DNA of 64,000 nucleotides from assembly GCF_003602275.1 (NCBI RefSeq), contig NZ_QZVT01000001.1, positions 340,567 through 404,566 on the forward strand, written 5' to 3'. The notes beneath the pieces are model-generated. The model was not told where the DNA came from and did no database searches. It saw nothing but the letters and a program-made list of their open reading frames with translations. The stretch's first letter is position 1. Every line of letters begins with the position of its first letter. The position numbers and the translations under genes were made by a program. Of the stretch, positions 62,814-64,000 are shown in pieces. Source of the DNA: Arthrobacter cheniae (GTDB lineage Bacteria > Actinomycetota > Actinomycetes > Actinomycetales > Micrococcaceae).

Positions 62814-64000
62814 GTACCGACCGACCGTCCGCGGCGGGAACGACCGGAGCCGGCACTGCAGGGCGCGCCTCCACGGCAGCCGGCCACCGCTCGTCCGGCC
62901 ATCGGGCGGACCGGCTCCGAACCCTCCGCGAGCGCTCCGTCGCAGCCCTGCACCGCCAGCCCCTCGGAGCCTGGCTCACCGGCCTCGCCGCGACGCTCAT
63001 CTACTCGGTCTTCTCGGTGACCCAGTGGAACACCCTGGAGTCACCGTCGTGGGACCTCGGGATCTTCACGCAGCTCGCGAAGGCATACGCGGGCTTCGGC
63101 ACACCGATCGTCCCGATCAAGGGGGAGGGCTTCAACCTCCTGGGGGACCACTTCCATCCCCTCCTCGTGCTGCTGGGACCTGCCTACGCGCTGGCGCCGT
63201 CGGGCCTCACCATCCTCATGGTGCAGAACCTCCTCTTCGGGCTGTCGGTGGTGGTGATCGCCCGAACCGGCATGCGCCTGGTCTCACCGGTGATGGGGAT
63301 CGCCGTGGGGGTCGCGTATGCCCTGTCCTGGGGGCTGCAGTCCGCCGTCGCGGCGCAGTTCCACGAGATCGCCTTCGCCGTCCCGCTCCTCGCCCTGAGC
63401 CTGGAAGCCCTGCTGCGGCGGCGCATGCTGCCCGCCGTCGTCTGGGGCGGGCTGCTGGTCTTCGTGAAGGAGGACCTCGGGCTCACGGTCATGGCCCTCG
63501 GACTGGTCATCGCCTGGCGGCTCCGGACCGCGGCGGGGCTGTGGCTGTCCCTGTGGGGGGCACTCTGGCTGATCGCCTCGGTCCGCCTGATCCTGCCCGC
63601 CCTCAACGCCACCGGCCAGTACGACTACTCGGACCGGATCGACCTGGGCTCGATGATCGCCGACCCCGGAGGCGCCGTCGTCGACCTCGTCTCCGGCACC
63701 GCGAAGCACGAGACACTCCTGCTGCTCCTGGTCTCCGGCGGCTTCCTGTTCCTCCGGTCCTCGCTCACCCTCGTCCTCCTGCCGACGCTGCTCTGGCGGT
63801 TCGCCTCGGGCCAGGAGGGCTATTGGGGTCCCGAATGGCACTACAGTGCGGTCCTCATGCCCGTCCTGTTCCTCGCCCTGCTCGACGGCGTGCTCTCGCT
63901 CCGCAGGAGCCGCCGCAGCTGGGTCCGCGCCGTCGCCCTGATGGGGGTCCCGGCCGCCGTCGCAGCCTCCTTGGTGCTGCTGCCCAGCCAGAAGTTCGCC
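62810..64000 (+). CDS. DUF2079 membrane protein (3' end beyond window)
   Basis: The visible 397 residues start with a Ser/Gly/Arg-rich tail (1-50) followed by many membrane segments. The family hallmarks 'SPSWDLGIFTQLAKAYA' near residue 78 and 'LLGDHFHPLLVLLGPAY' near 111 mark DUF2079, a multi-pass group resembling GT-C glycosyltransferases, with 'DHFHP' as the likely catalytic acidic loop. Function is unproven. No stop appears before the window end, so the protein is longer. The ATG overlaps the stop of the SCP-type gene. Confidence 0.88.
   Translation, partial: MSTDRPSAAGTTGAGTAGRASTAAGHRSSGHRADRLRTLRERSVAALHRQPLGAWLTGLAATLIYSVFSVTQWNTLESPSWDLGIFTQLAKAYAGFGTPIVPIKGEGFNLLGDHFHPLLVLLGPAYALAPSGLTILMVQNLLFGLSVVVIARTGMRLVSPVMGIAVGVAYALSWGLQSAVAAQFHEIAFAVPLLALSLEALLRRRMLPAVVWGGLLVFVKEDLGLTVMALGLVIAWRLRTAAGLWLSLWGALWLIASVRLILPALNATGQYDYSDRIDLGSMIADPGGAVVDLVSGTAKHETLLLLLVSGGFLFLRSSLTLVLLPTLLWRFASGQEGYWGPEWHYSAVLMPVLFLALLDGVLSLRRSRRSWVRAVALMGVPAAVAASLVLLPSQKFA

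Overview
The window is high-GC DNA with tightly packed genes, many GTG starts, ATGA/TGATG coupling and several starts that look leaderless. The gene families point to an actinobacterium of the Micrococcaceae, most likely Arthrobacter or a close relative: a Rex repressor, bS22, an actinobacterial TopA without zinc fingers, a GlxR/Crp-type regulator, MarP, and a Tad locus in the 'helicase/secretion neighbourhood'. Almost all of it looks like vertically inherited chromosome. I saw no insertion sequence, prophage, integron or CRISPR array.

Region 1 (1-12.5 kb): YceI-like protein, a small membrane protein, rex, a glutaredoxin-like protein, a SerB-like HAD phosphatase, the tiny ribosomal protein bS22, an AlpA/Xis-type HTH protein, an ArsR-type regulator, acuC, the trkH-trkA potassium system, a GT87 mannosyltransferase, proC, a sugar-phosphate isomerase-like protein and Ppx/GppA. 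From memory, much of this set (ppx, isomerase, proC, HTH, bS22, serB, glutaredoxin) is also clustered in Mycobacterium tuberculosis near Rv0496-Rv0508.

Region 2 (12.5-33.5 kb): topA, a NPPF-type methyltransferase, trhO, a GNAT acetyltransferase, a DEAH/DUF1998 helicase, then a compact Tad/Flp pilus locus on the minus strand (ssd-tadA-tadB-tadC, a DUF4244 pilin, tadE and a TadE-like protein). A PolA-family exonuclease/polymerase diverges from ssd. It is followed by an orphan protein with a CpnT-like WXG100-type N-terminus and no recognisable toxin domain, a CoA-pyrophosphatase-type NUDIX protein, nth and a membrane protein carrying an in-frame 15-bp repeat.

Region 3 (33.5-48 kb): acs with a Crp-like site upstream, ohr diverging from a tetR with a near-perfect operator between them, an MHS-type transporter followed by aroQ, a fused dipeptide-type ABC ATPase convergent with its likely permeases and binding lipoprotein, marP and crp. 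Region 4 (47-64 kb): a minus-strand operon (DUF4177, RidA, NUDIX) diverging from ponA and a metallophosphoesterase, a heterodimeric ABC exporter, tRNA-Pro(CGG), a secreted beta-propeller protein, purC-purD, a membrane-anchored molybdopterin oxidoreductase, a type-II-family asparaginase, an SCP-type protein and a DUF2079 membrane protein cut by the window end. Parts of regions 2-4 match the gene content of M. tuberculosis Rv3646c-Rv3683.

No gene-free stretch exceeds 300 bases. The longest (33426-33724) holds the putative Crp site of acs; 44683-44954, 46155-46394, 10454-10689 and 57072-57307 hold only promoter-type sequence and the small repeats listed. Coordinates of starts are my own choice from Shine-Dalgarno spacing or -10 placement where the open frame was longer than the gene.
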